64,000 nucleotides of DNA from Sporosarcina cyprini (GCF_022048975.1 NZ_JAKMHX010000030.1:682001-746000); one strand, 5' to 3'; numbered from the stretch's first letter, positions 1 through 9,141 are shown. Program-made: numbers and translations. Notes: a model not told the origin generated them from the sequence alone.

Positions 1-734
1 CCGGATAGGTAAAGAGGAATCCGCTGAACCCCTTTTGCATAGAGAACAAGAGGAAGTGCCGTTGCCACCCCTGTCAAAATGAGCAAAACATCTGTCTGCG
101 TGTCGACGTGGAGGAAACGGGCTTCTCCTGTAATAAACAACCAGATATAATACCCTACTGCAAACGGGAAGATGAACATAGTTTCGATTGCCAGCCCACG
201 CAATGCATCTAATTGAATGTTCTTCTTAATGAACCCATAGACTGCAAATGACAAGGCGAGTCCGACGGCAATCCAAGGGAATTTCCCATAAAAAAAGACC
301 ATCGTAATGACACCGATTGCAGCAAGTACAAATGCCGCTTTTTGTGCTGAGGACATCTTCTCTTTTAAAAATAGGACACCTAACAAAACAGATACAAGGG
401 GATTCATATAATACCCCAGACTCGTTTGAACGATAAAATGATGATTGACGGCCCATATGTAAATAAACCAATTCGATGTTACCAAAACAGAAGCTGCAAA
501 TAAGCTCCAGAAACTTCGCTGATCCTTCCATAATTTACGGAAGTCATGGACGAGTTGTCCACCTCCGCGGATAAGTAATACCACAAGGAGGGTTGATATA
601 AATGCCCATACGATGCGGCCTGTTAATATTTCATCACTGCTGACATGCTCGAGGTATTTCCAATAAATCGGCATGAAACCCCAGATGACGAATGACGCAA
701 CCACCCATATGACACCATTGCGGTCTGTTTGCAT
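1..734 (-). CDS. rarD: RarD-type EamA family permease (3' end outside window)
   Basis: The frame is open from an ATG at 734 to the window edge, giving about 244 residues. The C-terminus is missing, so the total length is unknown. The N-terminus reads MQTDRNGVIWVVASFVIWG and is followed by a series of hydrophobic segments typical of the drug/metabolite transporter superfamily. SLGYYMNPLVSVLLG followed by FLKEK is characteristic of the RarD branch of EamA proteins. A strong ribosome binding site (AGGAGGT, about 741-750) sets the start. RarD proteins are inner-membrane permeases of uncertain substrate; the original association with chloramphenicol sensitivity is weak, so no substrate is assigned. 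The next gene upstream on the same strand, an acyl-CoA ligase, is separated from it by a terminator. Confidence 0.88.
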   Translation of the reverse strand, partial: MQTDRNGVIWVVASFVIWGFMPIYWKYLEHVSSDEILTGRIVWAFISTLLVVLLIRGGGQLVHDFRKLWKDQRSFWSLFAASVLVTSNWFIYIWAVNHHFIVQTSLGYYMNPLVSVLLGVLFLKEKMSSAQKAAFVLAAIGVITMVFFYGKFPWIAVGLALSFAVYGFIKKNIQLDALRGLAIETMFIFPFAVGYYIWLFITGEARFLHVDTQTDVLLILTGVATALPLVLYAKGVQRIPLYLS

Positions 735-814
735 GGACAGATGACCTCCTTTATTATTTCATGTTACGAAAGAATAATGTCATTATAGACCTAAGTTTTT
801 TATTCGTAAAGAAC

Positions 815-852
815 AGAAAAAACCGTTTGCCCACTTTTCGTAGCAAACGGTT
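815..852 (-). terminator. Rho-independent terminator after the acyl-CoA ligase gene
   Basis: On the minus strand a perfect 10-bp stem (AACCGTTTGC paired with GCAAACGGTT, 821-830 and 843-852) is followed by a run of T. It lies about 10 bases past the stop of the ligase gene. Confidence 0.85.
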
Positions 853-863
853 CAATTGATATG

Positions 864-2435
864 TCACTGTTGTTCCTTTTTACGCAATTCCACGCGCATG
901 ATTTTACCGGAAGCCGTCTTTGGAAGTTCATCCATGAATTCGATCTTTCTTGGATATTTATAAGGAGCAGTCAAGCTCTTGACATGTTCCTGCAAGTCTT
1001 CCACAAGCCCTTCTTCGCTTTTCCTCGCAGGATCTCTTAGAACAATAAACGCTTTTACAACGCTGCCTCTGACTTCATCGGGACTTGCCACTACTGCACA
1101 TTCCCTGACAGCTTCATGCTTCGTGAGCGCATCTTCCACTTCGAACGGTCCAATCGTATATCCGGAGCTGATAATAATATCATCTCCACGGCCTTCAAAC
1201 CAGAAATAGCCATCCTCATCCAGTTTTGCACGATCCCCTGTAATATAATAATCGCCACGGAACTGCATTTTAGTCCGCTCGGGATCGTTCAAATATTCCT
1301 TGAACAAGGCGGGAGTGGATATATGGACTGCAATATCTCCGACCTGCCCCGGCTCCACAGGCTTCCCTTCTTCATCTACGATATCCACTTTATTGCCCGG
1401 AGTCGGCTTGCCCATTGATCCCGGTCTCGCTTCCATGCCGACCATCGTACCGACAAGCAATGTATTTTCTGTTTGGCCGTAACCGTCACGGACAGCCAAG
1501 GAGAATACTTTGTCAAAGATATCGATTACTTCACGGTTTAAAGGCTCTCCCGCTGATACTGCGTTGCGGATGGATGATAGATCGTATTGCTCCAACTGAT
1601 CAGCCTTTGCCATAAAGCGGTATTCCGTCGGGGTGCAACATAACACATTTACTTGATATTTCCCGATTAGGTTTAAATAAGTGACTACATCAAATTTCCC
1701 ATCGTACACGAGTCCTGTAGCTCCACTTCCCAAAACAGATAGGAACGGGGACCAGATCCACTTTTGCCATCCCGGAGCAGCAGTTGCCCAGACGACATCC
1801 CCTTCTTTAATGCCAAGCCACTTTTCGCCAGCCGTCCTTAAATGGGCATAACCCCAGGCATGCGTATGAACAACACCCTTCGGTTTGCCAGTCGTACCTG
1901 ACGTATACGATAGAAAGGCCATATCCGAGCCTTTTGTATTGGGTGGTGAAAAATCGGTTGATGTTTGTTCCATTAATTCGGTTAATGAAAGCTGGCCTTC
2001 TTTTGCCTTTCCGATAACGAATAACTGGACGTCACCAATATTTTTCACCTCTTCAAATTGATCCGTAAAAGCCTCGTAAGCGACGATAGCTTTCGCGCCA
2101 CTATGTGCTAAGCGATATTCGATATCAGACGCCCTCAGCATTTCCGAGCTTGGTATGACTGCAATCCCCGCCATCAATGCTCCAATGTATGTAATGTAGG
2201 CTTCGATTCTTCTTGGCACCATCACCAGTACGATATCACCTTTTTGAAGGCCATTTTCAGTGAAAACGGCAGCCGCCTTTTTGGCTTCAACTATTAATTG
2301 ATCATATGTAATCCGATCTTCTGCACCATGTGCATTGACATATATCAATGCTTCTTTGCCACTGCCATCTGCATACCGTTCAAATTCGGAAACGATATTG
2401 TATTGTTCGGGTGCAAGTAATTCTTCACGTTTCAT
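864..2435 (-). CDS. ytcI: Acyl-CoA synthetase, AMP-forming (YtcI-like)
   Basis: A 523-residue member of the ANL adenylating family. It would activate a carboxylic acid with ATP to an acyl-adenylate and then to acyl-CoA in the cytoplasm. The P-loop-like core YTSGTTGKPKG, the DGYGQTE motif, the hinge motif ITGDRAKLDEDGYFWFEGR and the C-terminal PKTASGKIMRVELR with its catalytic lysine are all present. The start used here, MKREELLAPEQ, follows GGGGGAC at a normal distance; the frame remains open further upstream without a binding site. Its place directly before a SASP gene, thiI and a NifS homologue matches ytcI of B. subtilis. The substrate is probably a short or medium-chain acid rather than acetate, because a separate acetyl-CoA synthetase is encoded at 25.6 kb. 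That preference is inference. Confidence 0.85.
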   Translation of the reverse strand: MKREELLAPEQYNIVSEFERYADGSGKEALIYVNAHGAEDRITYDQLIVEAKKAAAVFTENGLQKGDIVLVMVPRRIEAYITYIGALMAGIAVIPSSEMLRASDIEYRLAHSGAKAIVAYEAFTDQFEEVKNIGDVQLFVIGKAKEGQLSLTELMEQTSTDFSPPNTKGSDMAFLSYTSGTTGKPKGVVHTHAWGYAHLRTAGEKWLGIKEGDVVWATAAPGWQKWIWSPFLSVLGSGATGLVYDGKFDVVTYLNLIGKYQVNVLCCTPTEYRFMAKADQLEQYDLSSIRNAVSAGEPLNREVIDIFDKVFSLAVRDGYGQTENTLLVGTMVGMEARPGSMGKPTPGNKVDIVDEEGKPVEPGQVGDIAVHISTPALFKEYLNDPERTKMQFRGDYYITGDRAKLDEDGYFWFEGRGDDIIISSGYTIGPFEVEDALTKHEAVRECAVVASPDEVRGSVVKAFIVLRDPARKSEEGLVEDLQEHVKSLTAPYKYPRKIEFMDELPKTASGKIMRVELRKKEQQ

Positions 2436-2569
2436 AGTACAGTCCCCCTTTTTCTTTCCATTAATTATACGGACTTTTTTAATTGATATCAATTTTCGGA
2501 CTCCAAATTTTAGTCTTTGATGAATGATCACATGAACAAACAAAATACGGCAATGCTAAGGAGGATAGA

Positions 2570-2600
2570 AAAAGCCGCCCCGTTTATACGGGACGACTTC
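2570..2600 (-). terminator. Rho-independent terminator after the SASP gene
   Basis: A minus-strand hairpin (GTCGTCCCG with CGGGGCGGC, including G-U pairs) is followed by CTTTTTC, 12 bases beyond the SASP stop codon. Confidence 0.75.
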
Positions 2601-2611
2601 TTTAAAGCATG

Positions 2612-2821
2612 TTATTGTTGTGTGTAGTTGTTCATTTGCGATTGAGCTTGACGTACTAATCGCTTCGTGATTTCTCCGCCGACGGAACCGTTGGCACGCG
2701 ATGTAGCATCTGCTCCAAGTTGCACTCCGAATTCTTGTGCGATCTCATACTTCATTTGATCAAGAGCTTGTTGTGCACCAGGAACTAGAAGTTGGTTTGA
2801 GTTGCTGTTGTTGTTCGCCAT
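2612..2821 (-). CDS. sspA: Alpha/beta-type small acid-soluble spore protein
   Basis: A 69-residue protein, the usual family length. It is rich in N, Q and A, with [13 protein letters not shown], which contains the GPR germination-protease cleavage site (EF before GV), and with the second conserved block [15 protein letters not shown]. These proteins coat and protect forespore DNA from UV and heat and are degraded on germination to supply amino acids. The binding site GGAGGTGAG lies just before the ATG. It is monocistronic, with its own terminator and a strong sigma-G-type promoter at 2845-2873. The symbol follows the syntenic B. subtilis sspA; the paralogue number in this organism cannot be decided from the window. 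Confidence 0.95.
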   Translation of the reverse strand: MANNNSNSNQLLVPGAQQALDQMKYEIAQEFGVQLGADATSRANGSVGGEITKRLVRQAQSQMNNYTQQ

Positions 2822-2844
2822 TGTCTCTCACCTCCTTGTGACTA

Positions 2845-2873
2845 TAGAATGGACTGTATCCAAAAAATCATGC
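2845..2873 (-). promoter_or_regulatory. Sigma-G-type promoter of the SASP gene
   Basis: On the minus strand GCATG (-35, 2873-2869), a 17-base spacer and CATTCTA (-10, 2851-2845) match the forespore sigma-G consensus at every constrained position. The placement about 25 bases before the SASP start is as expected. No experimental start is known here. Confidence 0.8.
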
Positions 2874-2899
2874 AGGAGGATTTATGGTAATTTTTTCTT

Positions 2900-4102
2900 T
2901 TATAATAAATCATCAAAATCAGTCGGCTGCTTTGCCGCCTGATCAATAACAGTCCGCTTGGCAATTGCCTCATTAATCAGCGGAGTAAAATCAAAATAGC
3001 TCTCATAATGTGTTACCTTCTCGAGACGAGGTTTCGTCTTCGGATTAGACGGTGTAAAAATGGTGCAGCAATCTTCGAATGGCCGGATTGAAATATCATA
3101 TGTGCCAATACGCTGCGCGATTTCAATGATCTCCAGTTTATCGGATGCAATTAACGGTCGCAGCACTGGCGTAGACGTTACAGCATTGATAGCCGTCATG
3201 CTGTCCAGCGTCTGGCTGGCAACCTGTCCAAGGCTTTCTCCGGTGACAATACCCATCGCACCGATTTCGCCTCTCACTTTATCCGCAATTTCCAACATAA
3301 TTCTTCTCGTTGTCGTCATGGACAAGTTGTTTGGCACTTGCTTGACAATCGCTTGCTGCAGTTCAGTGAAAGGTATTATATGAAGACGTATATCCGCCCC
3401 GAACGTACCTAGCCGATCGGCCAAATCCATTACTTTTTTCTGCGCCATCTCACTTGTAAATGGCGGGCTCGCAAAGTGGATCGCATCTAGCGACACGCCT
3501 CTTTTCATCATTAAGTAGCCTGCTACCGGGCTATCAATTCCACCAGACAGCATGAGCAGAGAATGGCCATTCGAGCCCACAGGCATACCGCCTGCGCCTT
3601 TATACGTCGCGGCTGTCAAAAAGGCTCCATCACTTCGGATATCGACAAGCAGTTGGATATCCGGCTTTTTCATCTTAACAACGAGTTCAGGGAAATGGCG
3701 CAATACATGGCCGCCTATTTCTTGTTGAAGTTCCCCCGTCACGAGCGGAAATGATTTGTCCGAACGCTTGATTTCCACCTTGAAAGTCTTGCCTGCCGTT
3801 TCAACGGAAGCGATAACATCGAGCGCCTTTGCTTTAATTGCTTCCAGCTCTGCCTGACATTTGGCAACCGGGCTGAACGATTGGATGCCAAATATAGAAG
3901 GAAGCCGTTCAATTGCTTCCTTCATATCCTCATTATCAGTTGCCTGCAAAAACATACGGTCGCGTTCTGCGCGCAACTTCACTGTCGGAAGATCCCGCAT
4001 TGCTAATTGAATATTCTTTTTCAATCTCCGTACAAATGTATTACGATTTCTACCTTTAAGTGATAATTCTCCATAACGGATTAACAGCTCATTCCATTCC
4101 AT
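2900..4102 (-). CDS. thiI: tRNA 4-thiouridine synthetase / thiamine sulfur transferase ThiI
   Basis: A 400-residue ThiI with an N-terminal ferredoxin-like and THUMP region (about 1-165) and a PP-loop ATPase domain whose signature SGGIDSPVAGYLMMKRG lies near residue 185. There is no C-terminal rhodanese domain, as in B. subtilis ThiI and unlike the longer E. coli enzyme. It makes s4U8 in tRNA and may pass sulfur to ThiS. The TAA of the cysteine desulfurase gene upstream directly abuts this ATG (4103/4102), so the two are translationally coupled and the desulfurase is the likely sulfur donor. Confidence 0.96.
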   Translation of the reverse strand: MEWNELLIRYGELSLKGRNRNTFVRRLKKNIQLAMRDLPTVKLRAERDRMFLQATDNEDMKEAIERLPSIFGIQSFSPVAKCQAELEAIKAKALDVIASVETAGKTFKVEIKRSDKSFPLVTGELQQEIGGHVLRHFPELVVKMKKPDIQLLVDIRSDGAFLTAATYKGAGGMPVGSNGHSLLMLSGGIDSPVAGYLMMKRGVSLDAIHFASPPFTSEMAQKKVMDLADRLGTFGADIRLHIIPFTELQQAIVKQVPNNLSMTTTRRIMLEIADKVRGEIGAMGIVTGESLGQVASQTLDSMTAINAVTSTPVLRPLIASDKLEIIEIAQRIGTYDISIRPFEDCCTIFTPSNPKTKPRLEKVTHYESYFDFTPLINEAIAKRTVIDQAAKQPTDFDDLL

Positions 4103-5236
4103 TTATTTCAATTCCCTTCCAAGCAGTTTCATAAATGCTGAAAAAACAGTTTCGAATTTACTTATTTCCTCATCGGTATTATCTTTTCCAAAACTGATCC
4201 GGACAACTCCGAATTTGTAGTCCTGATTCAAATGAATTGCCTCAATCACATGACCGGCATTCGAACTTTTTGAAGAACAGGCACTCGACGTAGAAAGATA
4301 AATCCCGTTCTCTTGAAAATAATTGACAGCCACTTCGCCTTTAATTTTTGAAAAAGCGAGAGATACTATATGGGGTGCGCCGCATTGTGGTGCGATCACT
4401 TGAACACCTTCATATTGGTCTACAAATCGAATCAATCGGTTTCGCCATTTGCGGTACGTTTCATTTTCCTGTTCCACTGCGCTTAGCCGCATCGCTTTCG
4501 CAGCAGCCACTGCATTTGGAACTGAAACGGTTCCACTACGGATACCTTTCTCCTGGCCGCCTCCGAAATTAATCGGCGATGGTGTCATGCCTTTTTTCAT
4601 CACAAGCACTCCAGAGTTTTTCAACCCATTGATTTTATGCGCTGAAACGGTAATAGCATCCGGCCCATTTTTATGAAGCTTGACAGGCAGCTTGCCGAAA
4701 CTTTGCACACAATCCGAATGAAATATCGCTCGGGAGTTTTGATGAACGATGTCCACAGCCTGCTCGATCAACTGTATTGTTCCAATTTCGTTATTCACAT
4801 GCATGATGCTAACAACGGTCGTTTCCTTTCGTACAAGCTGCGCTAATTGTTCAAGTGATATTCGGCCTTGCTCATCCACAGGCAAATAATCCACTTCAAA
4901 GCCGTTTCGCTCCAAAAATTGGCAAGCATTCAGGACGGATGGATGTTCAATGGCCGTTGTGATGATGTGAGAGCCTCTCGACCGAAGCGCATAGGCAAAA
5001 CCAATGACGGCTAAATTATTGGCTTCTGTACCGCCAGAGGTGAAATTAACCTCTGCATCTTGACTGCCTACTAAAGAGCGGATTTGTTCTCTGGATCTCT
5101 CCAGTAAAGCTTCCGCCTCTCTTCCTTTCCCATGGATGGAAGCCGGATTGGCGAAAAAGCGCCGGTTCGCCTCGACAAAAGAGGTTAGCACTTCTTCGTC
5201 GGGTCTCGTTGTTGCACTATTATCAAAATAGGCCAT
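4103..5236 (-). CDS. nifZ: Cysteine desulfurase (NifS/IscS family, ThiI partner)
   Basis: A class V aminotransferase-fold PLP enzyme that takes sulfur from L-cysteine as an enzyme persulfide, leaving alanine. The PLP lysine is in SAHKINGLKNSG, and the mobile-loop cysteine is in STSSACSSKSS. The start chosen is the ATG of MAYFDNSATT (377 residues). A GTG nine bases upstream is too close to AAAGGATG, whereas this ATG has normal spacing. It is coupled to thiI, the arrangement in which B. subtilis NifZ supplies sulfur only to ThiI for 4-thiouridine. Its role in Fe-S assembly is therefore doubtful. Confidence 0.93.
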   Translation of the reverse strand: MAYFDNSATTRPDEEVLTSFVEANRRFFANPASIHGKGREAEALLERSREQIRSLVGSQDAEVNFTSGGTEANNLAVIGFAYALRSRGSHIITTAIEHPSVLNACQFLERNGFEVDYLPVDEQGRISLEQLAQLVRKETTVVSIMHVNNEIGTIQLIEQAVDIVHQNSRAIFHSDCVQSFGKLPVKLHKNGPDAITVSAHKINGLKNSGVLVMKKGMTPSPINFGGGQEKGIRSGTVSVPNAVAAAKAMRLSAVEQENETYRKWRNRLIRFVDQYEGVQVIAPQCGAPHIVSLAFSKIKGEVAVNYFQENGIYLSTSSACSSKSSNAGHVIEAIHLNQDYKFGVVRISFGKDNTDEEISKFETVFSAFMKLLGRELK

Positions 5237-5301
5237 TTCATTCACATCCTTTAATTTTAATTGGAGACGCCGGAATTTTTGGAATCCCTCATTATAAGCG
5301 T

Positions 5302-5336
5302 GAGAAAGCCACCTGCATATGATATGCCGGTGGCTA
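5302..5336 (-). terminator. Rho-independent terminator after ezrA
   Basis: The minus-strand stem AGCCACC/GGTGGCT, extended inward by GGCATAT/ATATGC-like pairs, is followed by TTTCTC. It lies just past the ezrA stop. Confidence 0.75.
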
Positions 5337-5347
5337 TGTTAACAGTG

Positions 5348-7042
5348 TTAGACATGCTCCTTCAACATTTCCTCAATACGCTTCATAGCACCCGGTTCCA
5401 TTTCTTCGACCGCAGTCGCAGCCTCTTCAAGCGCTTTTGCATATCGGAATTGACGGAATGACTCTTCCGCATCCATTAATCTTGCATGCACTATCGGATT
5501 TGAAGCCCTAAATCGGTTGCCATATTGTATGATCAATTCGATCAACATTACATTTTCCAGCATTTGATCGACTTTCTCGTTTACATCATGGACGGCTTTT
5601 TCAGCATTTTTCAAATACGATTCTGCCACTGCCATGTTTAACGGCACTTCCTGTAAACTTTGTGAGACAAGGAAAATCTGTTCTTCCGCTTCCTCCAGCC
5701 TCGCATCCATTTCATCTGGAATTCCAGGTATGTTGGCTTTATGAAGCTTGCGGTCCGCCGCCTGCAATTCACGCGACAGGTCAGCCAGTTTGGTCCGTAC
5801 ATTATTTTCATCAATCCGAAGATTTTTAATCCGGTTCGCGAAATTCTCCTGCTCTTCCGCAATCTGCTCCATTTCATCAGCAATGCTTTTCAACTCTTGC
5901 TGCAAAGTGGTATAAGCGGATCCTTGCTCCTCAAACATGAAAGCGAGCGTAGAGAAACGCTTTTGCAATGCTTCCAAGCGTTTTACCGCAGTTTGAGGAA
6001 TTTTAGCTTCATCTTCTTCTAGACGATAACTTTGTTGGACATAGACTGCTTCATTGGAAATGTCCCTTGTCATGCGGGTCATGGATTCAAGCTCAGCAGC
6101 GATTTTTTCATAGTGGCTGTCGACATATTGTTTCCCAATGACCTCATTTTCAAGCGCATCATAGAATGAATCGATCTGATCGTTCATCTCCTGAACTTGC
6201 TGTTTCACGGCATCGATGTCAAGCAGCTTCACTTTAGCCATTATCTCATCAAGTTTCGTTTCAATTGAGGTAAGTTGCTTAGGAAGTTCAAGATGCTGCA
6301 GATTGTAGGATTGCTCTTCCATTTCGCGTGTGCCGTTTCGCAGCTCTCTGATGGCGGAAGGAATCTTATTTTGCACTTCAACGAGCAAACTCGGTATGTC
6401 ATGAATCAACTCGGATAAGCGTTCGCCCTTAGCAGAAAGATTGATCACAATTTCTCGTGCCACTAAATAATTACCGTTATCTGTCAATTGATCGTACTCT
6501 TCAAATTTCGGATTGAACGATTCAAGTTCTTGTTCCAATGCTTCGATGGCAATGCCGAAGGAATGCTGATGGGCAAGCAATGTCTTACGGGCCGTCCGGT
6601 ATTGTTCCTTCAGCTTTTCAATTTCAATGCGATTTTTTTCTTCGCTGCCAATCAATTCATTCAATTCATCCAATATTTCGTTCTTCCGTTTATCACAATA
6701 ACGAATCTTCTCTTGGATATCTTTTTCGGTCTGGGTCGCTTTTTTAAATTTAAACCGATCGACCATATCTTCGGCGTCAAACAACATCGAGTCGATATTT
6801 GGCATGTGGACGTCAATGACTTCTGTCCACTCATTCCGCCACCGCTCGAATTTCTCTTCCGTTTCGCCTGTCATATTCAATTGTTTTACTTTCATCATTT
6901 CTTCAAAAATCGGTTTGTTCTGTATTTGCATTTTTTCATTTTCCAACCGCTTAATTTCACCTATATGTTTACGCCTGAATAAAAAGGCGATGGTTATGAG
7001 TACTATAAGAAGTAAAATTGGAATGATGAAATATTTCATCAT
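5348..7042 (-). CDS. ezrA: Septation ring formation regulator EzrA
   Basis: About 564 residues, matching the usual EzrA length. One N-terminal membrane anchor (KYFIIPILLLIVLITIAFLF) is followed by FRRK and an almost entirely coiled-coil cytoplasmic part built of spectrin-like repeats. EzrA is a negative regulator of FtsZ ring assembly that also links the ring to PBP1. Two adjacent ATGs (7042 and 7039) follow GGGGATCACA, and either could start. In B. subtilis braB lies between nifZ and ezrA and hisJ after ezrA; neither is present here. Confidence 0.95.
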   Translation of the reverse strand: MMKYFIIPILLLIVLITIAFLFRRKHIGEIKRLENEKMQIQNKPIFEEMMKVKQLNMTGETEEKFERWRNEWTEVIDVHMPNIDSMLFDAEDMVDRFKFKKATQTEKDIQEKIRYCDKRKNEILDELNELIGSEEKNRIEIEKLKEQYRTARKTLLAHQHSFGIAIEALEQELESFNPKFEEYDQLTDNGNYLVAREIVINLSAKGERLSELIHDIPSLLVEVQNKIPSAIRELRNGTREMEEQSYNLQHLELPKQLTSIETKLDEIMAKVKLLDIDAVKQQVQEMNDQIDSFYDALENEVIGKQYVDSHYEKIAAELESMTRMTRDISNEAVYVQQSYRLEEDEAKIPQTAVKRLEALQKRFSTLAFMFEEQGSAYTTLQQELKSIADEMEQIAEEQENFANRIKNLRIDENNVRTKLADLSRELQAADRKLHKANIPGIPDEMDARLEEAEEQIFLVSQSLQEVPLNMAVAESYLKNAEKAVHDVNEKVDQMLENVMLIELIIQYGNRFRASNPIVHARLMDAEESFRQFRYAKALEEAATAVEEMEPGAMKRIEEMLKEHV

Positions 7043-7185
7043 TGTGATCCCCCTATTCCGCATCACTGAAATGAGACATTCTAATTTGATATTATCTTAT
7101 ATAGTAACATGTTTAAAGAGTTTTCGCGTTATAAATGAATGATTTATAGGGAAAAATACATTTTTATCTGGAGAAAGCATGAAAT

Positions 7186-7215
7186 TTGTAGAAAAAAAGA
7201 CTTTCGACGTATACT
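7186..7215 (+). promoter_or_regulatory. Sigma-A-type promoter of the GAF reductase gene
   Basis: TTGTAG (7186-7191), an 18-base spacer and TATACT (7210-7215), about 40 bases before the ATG at 7254. GGAGG lies about 10 bases before the start. Confidence 0.6.
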
Positions 7216-7253
7216 GAGGGAAGCGAACATCGTATTGAAGGAGGACGTTTTAT

Positions 7254-7733
7254 ATGTTTACAACAGTGACTTATTCATCAGATCCGAAGGAAAAATACTC
7301 TCAATTGACAAAGCAGCTGGATGCTCTTTTATCTGGCGAAAGAAACCGGTATGCCAACTTGAGCAATGCTTCCGCGCTGTTAAATGTCTTTTTTGACCGT
7401 ATCAATTGGGTTGGATTTTATTTAATGGAAGATGGGGAGCTTGTGCTTGGCCCTTTCCAAGGCTTGCCAGCGTGCATCCGGATTCCTCTTGGCAAAGGGG
7501 TTTGCGGAACAGCAGCGGAGCGCAAAGAAACGATAGTCGTAGAAGACGTTAATGCGTTCCCAGGCCATATTGCTTGTGATGCCGCATCGCAATCCGAAAT
7601 TGTCGTTCCGATCATTAAAGACGGCGAATTGATCGGTGTTCTTGATATCGACAGCCCCGAACTGAACCGCTTTACGGACGATGACCGTCAAGGTCTTGAA
7701 GCATTCGTAAAAGTTCTGGCTACCCATTTATAA
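7254..7733 (+). CDS. msrC: Free methionine-(R)-sulfoxide reductase, GAF domain
   Basis: A single GAF-domain protein of 159 residues, the YtsP/MsrC (fRMsr) family, which reduces free L-methionine-R-sulfoxide with thioredoxin in the cytoplasm. The three family cysteines are present at residues 74 (PAC in LPACIRIP), 84 (GVCGTAA) and 108 (HIACDAAS). The core motifs INWVGFYL and VLDIDSP are clear. It is transcribed from its own promoter, divergent from ezrA. A methionine gamma-lyase-like gene ends beyond the shared terminator, but the two are convergent, so a link in methionine metabolism is only suggestive. Confidence 0.93.
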   Translation: MFTTVTYSSDPKEKYSQLTKQLDALLSGERNRYANLSNASALLNVFFDRINWVGFYLMEDGELVLGPFQGLPACIRIPLGKGVCGTAAERKETIVVEDVNAFPGHIACDAASQSEIVVPIIKDGELIGVLDIDSPELNRFTDDDRQGLEAFVKVLATHL

Positions 7734-7756
7734 TCTATAGAGTTATTAGTAATATG

Positions 7757-7795
7757 AAAAGGCGGCCATTCGATTGATTGAATGGCCGCCTTCTT
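7757..7795. terminator. Bidirectional terminator between msrC and the PLP lyase gene
   Basis: A perfect GGCGGCCATT / AATGGCCGCC stem (7761-7770, 7781-7790) is flanked by A-rich and T-rich sides, serving two convergent genes. Confidence 0.8.
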
Positions 7796-7805
7796 ATCTA
7801 TTGTT

Positions 7806-9008
7806 TTATAAAGCCTTCACATTATCGCGTTCCAATACAGCAAATGCCTGCTCCAAATCAGCGATTAGATCGTCGGCATGCTCCAATCCGACAGAGAGGC
7901 GGAGCAATGAATCGGTAATGCCCATTTGCAGACGTTCTTTTTCGGGAACACTGGAATGGGTCATCGTTGCCGGATGTTGAATCAGGGTTTCTGCATCCCC
8001 TAAACTAACTGCAATTTTGATCAGGGACAAACTATCCATGAATCGCTGTGCCCCTGCTTTCCCTCCCTCTACTGTGAAGGAGATTAAACCGCCGCCAGCG
8101 CTCATTTGACGTTTGGCAATATCATATTGCGGGTTATCTTCATCGAACGGATAATAGATGGTTTCCACACAAGCTTTTCCTTTTAAATACTTGATTACTT
8201 TTTCAGCATTGGATGTGTGCCGTTCCATCCGGACAGGTAGCGTCTTTAATCCACGGATCAGTAACCAGGCATCAAATGGAGACATGATCGCCCCGTAATC
8301 TTTTTGTACGGACATGCGGATCTTTTCCATCTCCTCCTTATCATTACCGACAAGAAGACCTGCAATCACATCACCATGGCCATTAATATATTTCGTAGCG
8401 CTGTGCAAAACAAAGTCCGCTCCGATTTCCAGAGGGTTTTGCAAATAAGGCGACGTGAATGTATTATCAACGACAACACGGAGTCCATGGCGCTTGGCAA
8501 CTGCTACGACCGCGTGCAGATCTACCAGTTCCATAGTCGGATTGATCGGTGTTTCCACATAAATGCATACAGTTTCAGGCTTTACCGCCTTCTCTATTTC
8601 GTCTTCCGTCATCATCCGGATGAGGTCATGCGTAATCCCATACTTCTCTTCCATTAGTGAAAGCAACCCAAACGTACATCCATAGATGCCTCTTGAGCAC
8701 AGGATATGATCCCCGGCTTTTGTTAAATGAACAAGAATGGAACTGACCGCTGCCATGCCCGAGCCGAAAGCGAGGCTGCCTTCGCCTTTTTCCAGCACTG
8801 TCATTCTCTCTTCCAGCACACGCACAGTCGGATTGCCAAGTCTGGAATAGATGTTGCCGGACTCCTCACCTGAAAACCGCTTTTCCCCAGTTAGCGCAGT
8901 GTCAAATGAATAAGTCGATGTTTGATACAGAGGCACCGCCAAACTTCCATGATGCTCCGAGTCATCATACCCCTCGTGAATGACAATCGTGTCCTTATGA
9001 AGTTTCAT
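7806..9008 (-). CDS. megL: Cys/Met metabolism PLP enzyme, probable methionine gamma-lyase
   Basis: A 400-residue fold-type I PLP enzyme. The Schiff-base lysine is in SATKYINGHGD, and the phosphate-binding region GSGMAA and YSRLGNPT are present. GIYGCTFGLL carries the active-site cysteine position that marks methionine gamma-lyases within the cystathionine synthase/lyase group, so cleavage of methionine to methanethiol, ammonia and 2-oxobutyrate is the favoured call. Cystathionine gamma-lyase or gamma-synthase activity remains possible. The start is the ATG of MKLHKDT, correctly spaced from AAAGGTGG; an upstream GTG overlaps the binding site. A perfect cre box at 9033-9046 suggests CcpA repression. 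Confidence 0.85.
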   Translation of the reverse strand: MKLHKDTIVIHEGYDDSEHHGSLAVPLYQTSTYSFDTALTGEKRFSGEESGNIYSRLGNPTVRVLEERMTVLEKGEGSLAFGSGMAAVSSILVHLTKAGDHILCSRGIYGCTFGLLSLMEEKYGITHDLIRMMTEDEIEKAVKPETVCIYVETPINPTMELVDLHAVVAVAKRHGLRVVVDNTFTSPYLQNPLEIGADFVLHSATKYINGHGDVIAGLLVGNDKEEMEKIRMSVQKDYGAIMSPFDAWLLIRGLKTLPVRMERHTSNAEKVIKYLKGKACVETIYYPFDEDNPQYDIAKRQMSAGGGLISFTVEGGKAGAQRFMDSLSLIKIAVSLGDAETLIQHPATMTHSSVPEKERLQMGITDSLLRLSVGLEHADDLIADLEQAFAVLERDNVKAL

Positions 9009-9032
9009 AGTATGCTCCACCTTTCGTTTAAA

Positions 9033-9046
9033 TGAAATCGCTTACA
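9033..9046 (-). promoter_or_regulatory. cre box (CcpA operator) in the megL leader
   Basis: TGAAATCGCTTACA fits the cre consensus TGWAANCGNTNWCA at every position. A TATAAT on the minus strand (9065-9060) places the box just downstream of the likely start site, a position that gives repression. CcpA itself is encoded at 30-31 kb in this window. Direct binding is not shown. Confidence 0.65.
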
Positions 9047-9080
9047 TTCCCCTTTCTCTATTATACTACTTCGTCATGAA

Positions 9081-9120
9081 AAAGAAAAAGCCTTGTCTTC
9101 CAAACTTTAGAAGACAAGAC
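9081..9120 (-). terminator. Rho-independent terminator after the barrel-protein gene
   Basis: Minus strand: a perfect 9-bp stem (CTTGTCTTC with GAAGACAAG) is followed by CTTTTTCTTTTTC. Confidence 0.8.
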
Positions 9121-9141
9121 TTTTATTATAAAGAAATGCCA

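Noticed and set aside
6488..6982. A 164-residue plus-strand ORF
   Set aside because: Antisense to the coiled-coil region of ezrA; F-rich composition typical of a shadow of E/K-rich coding sequence.
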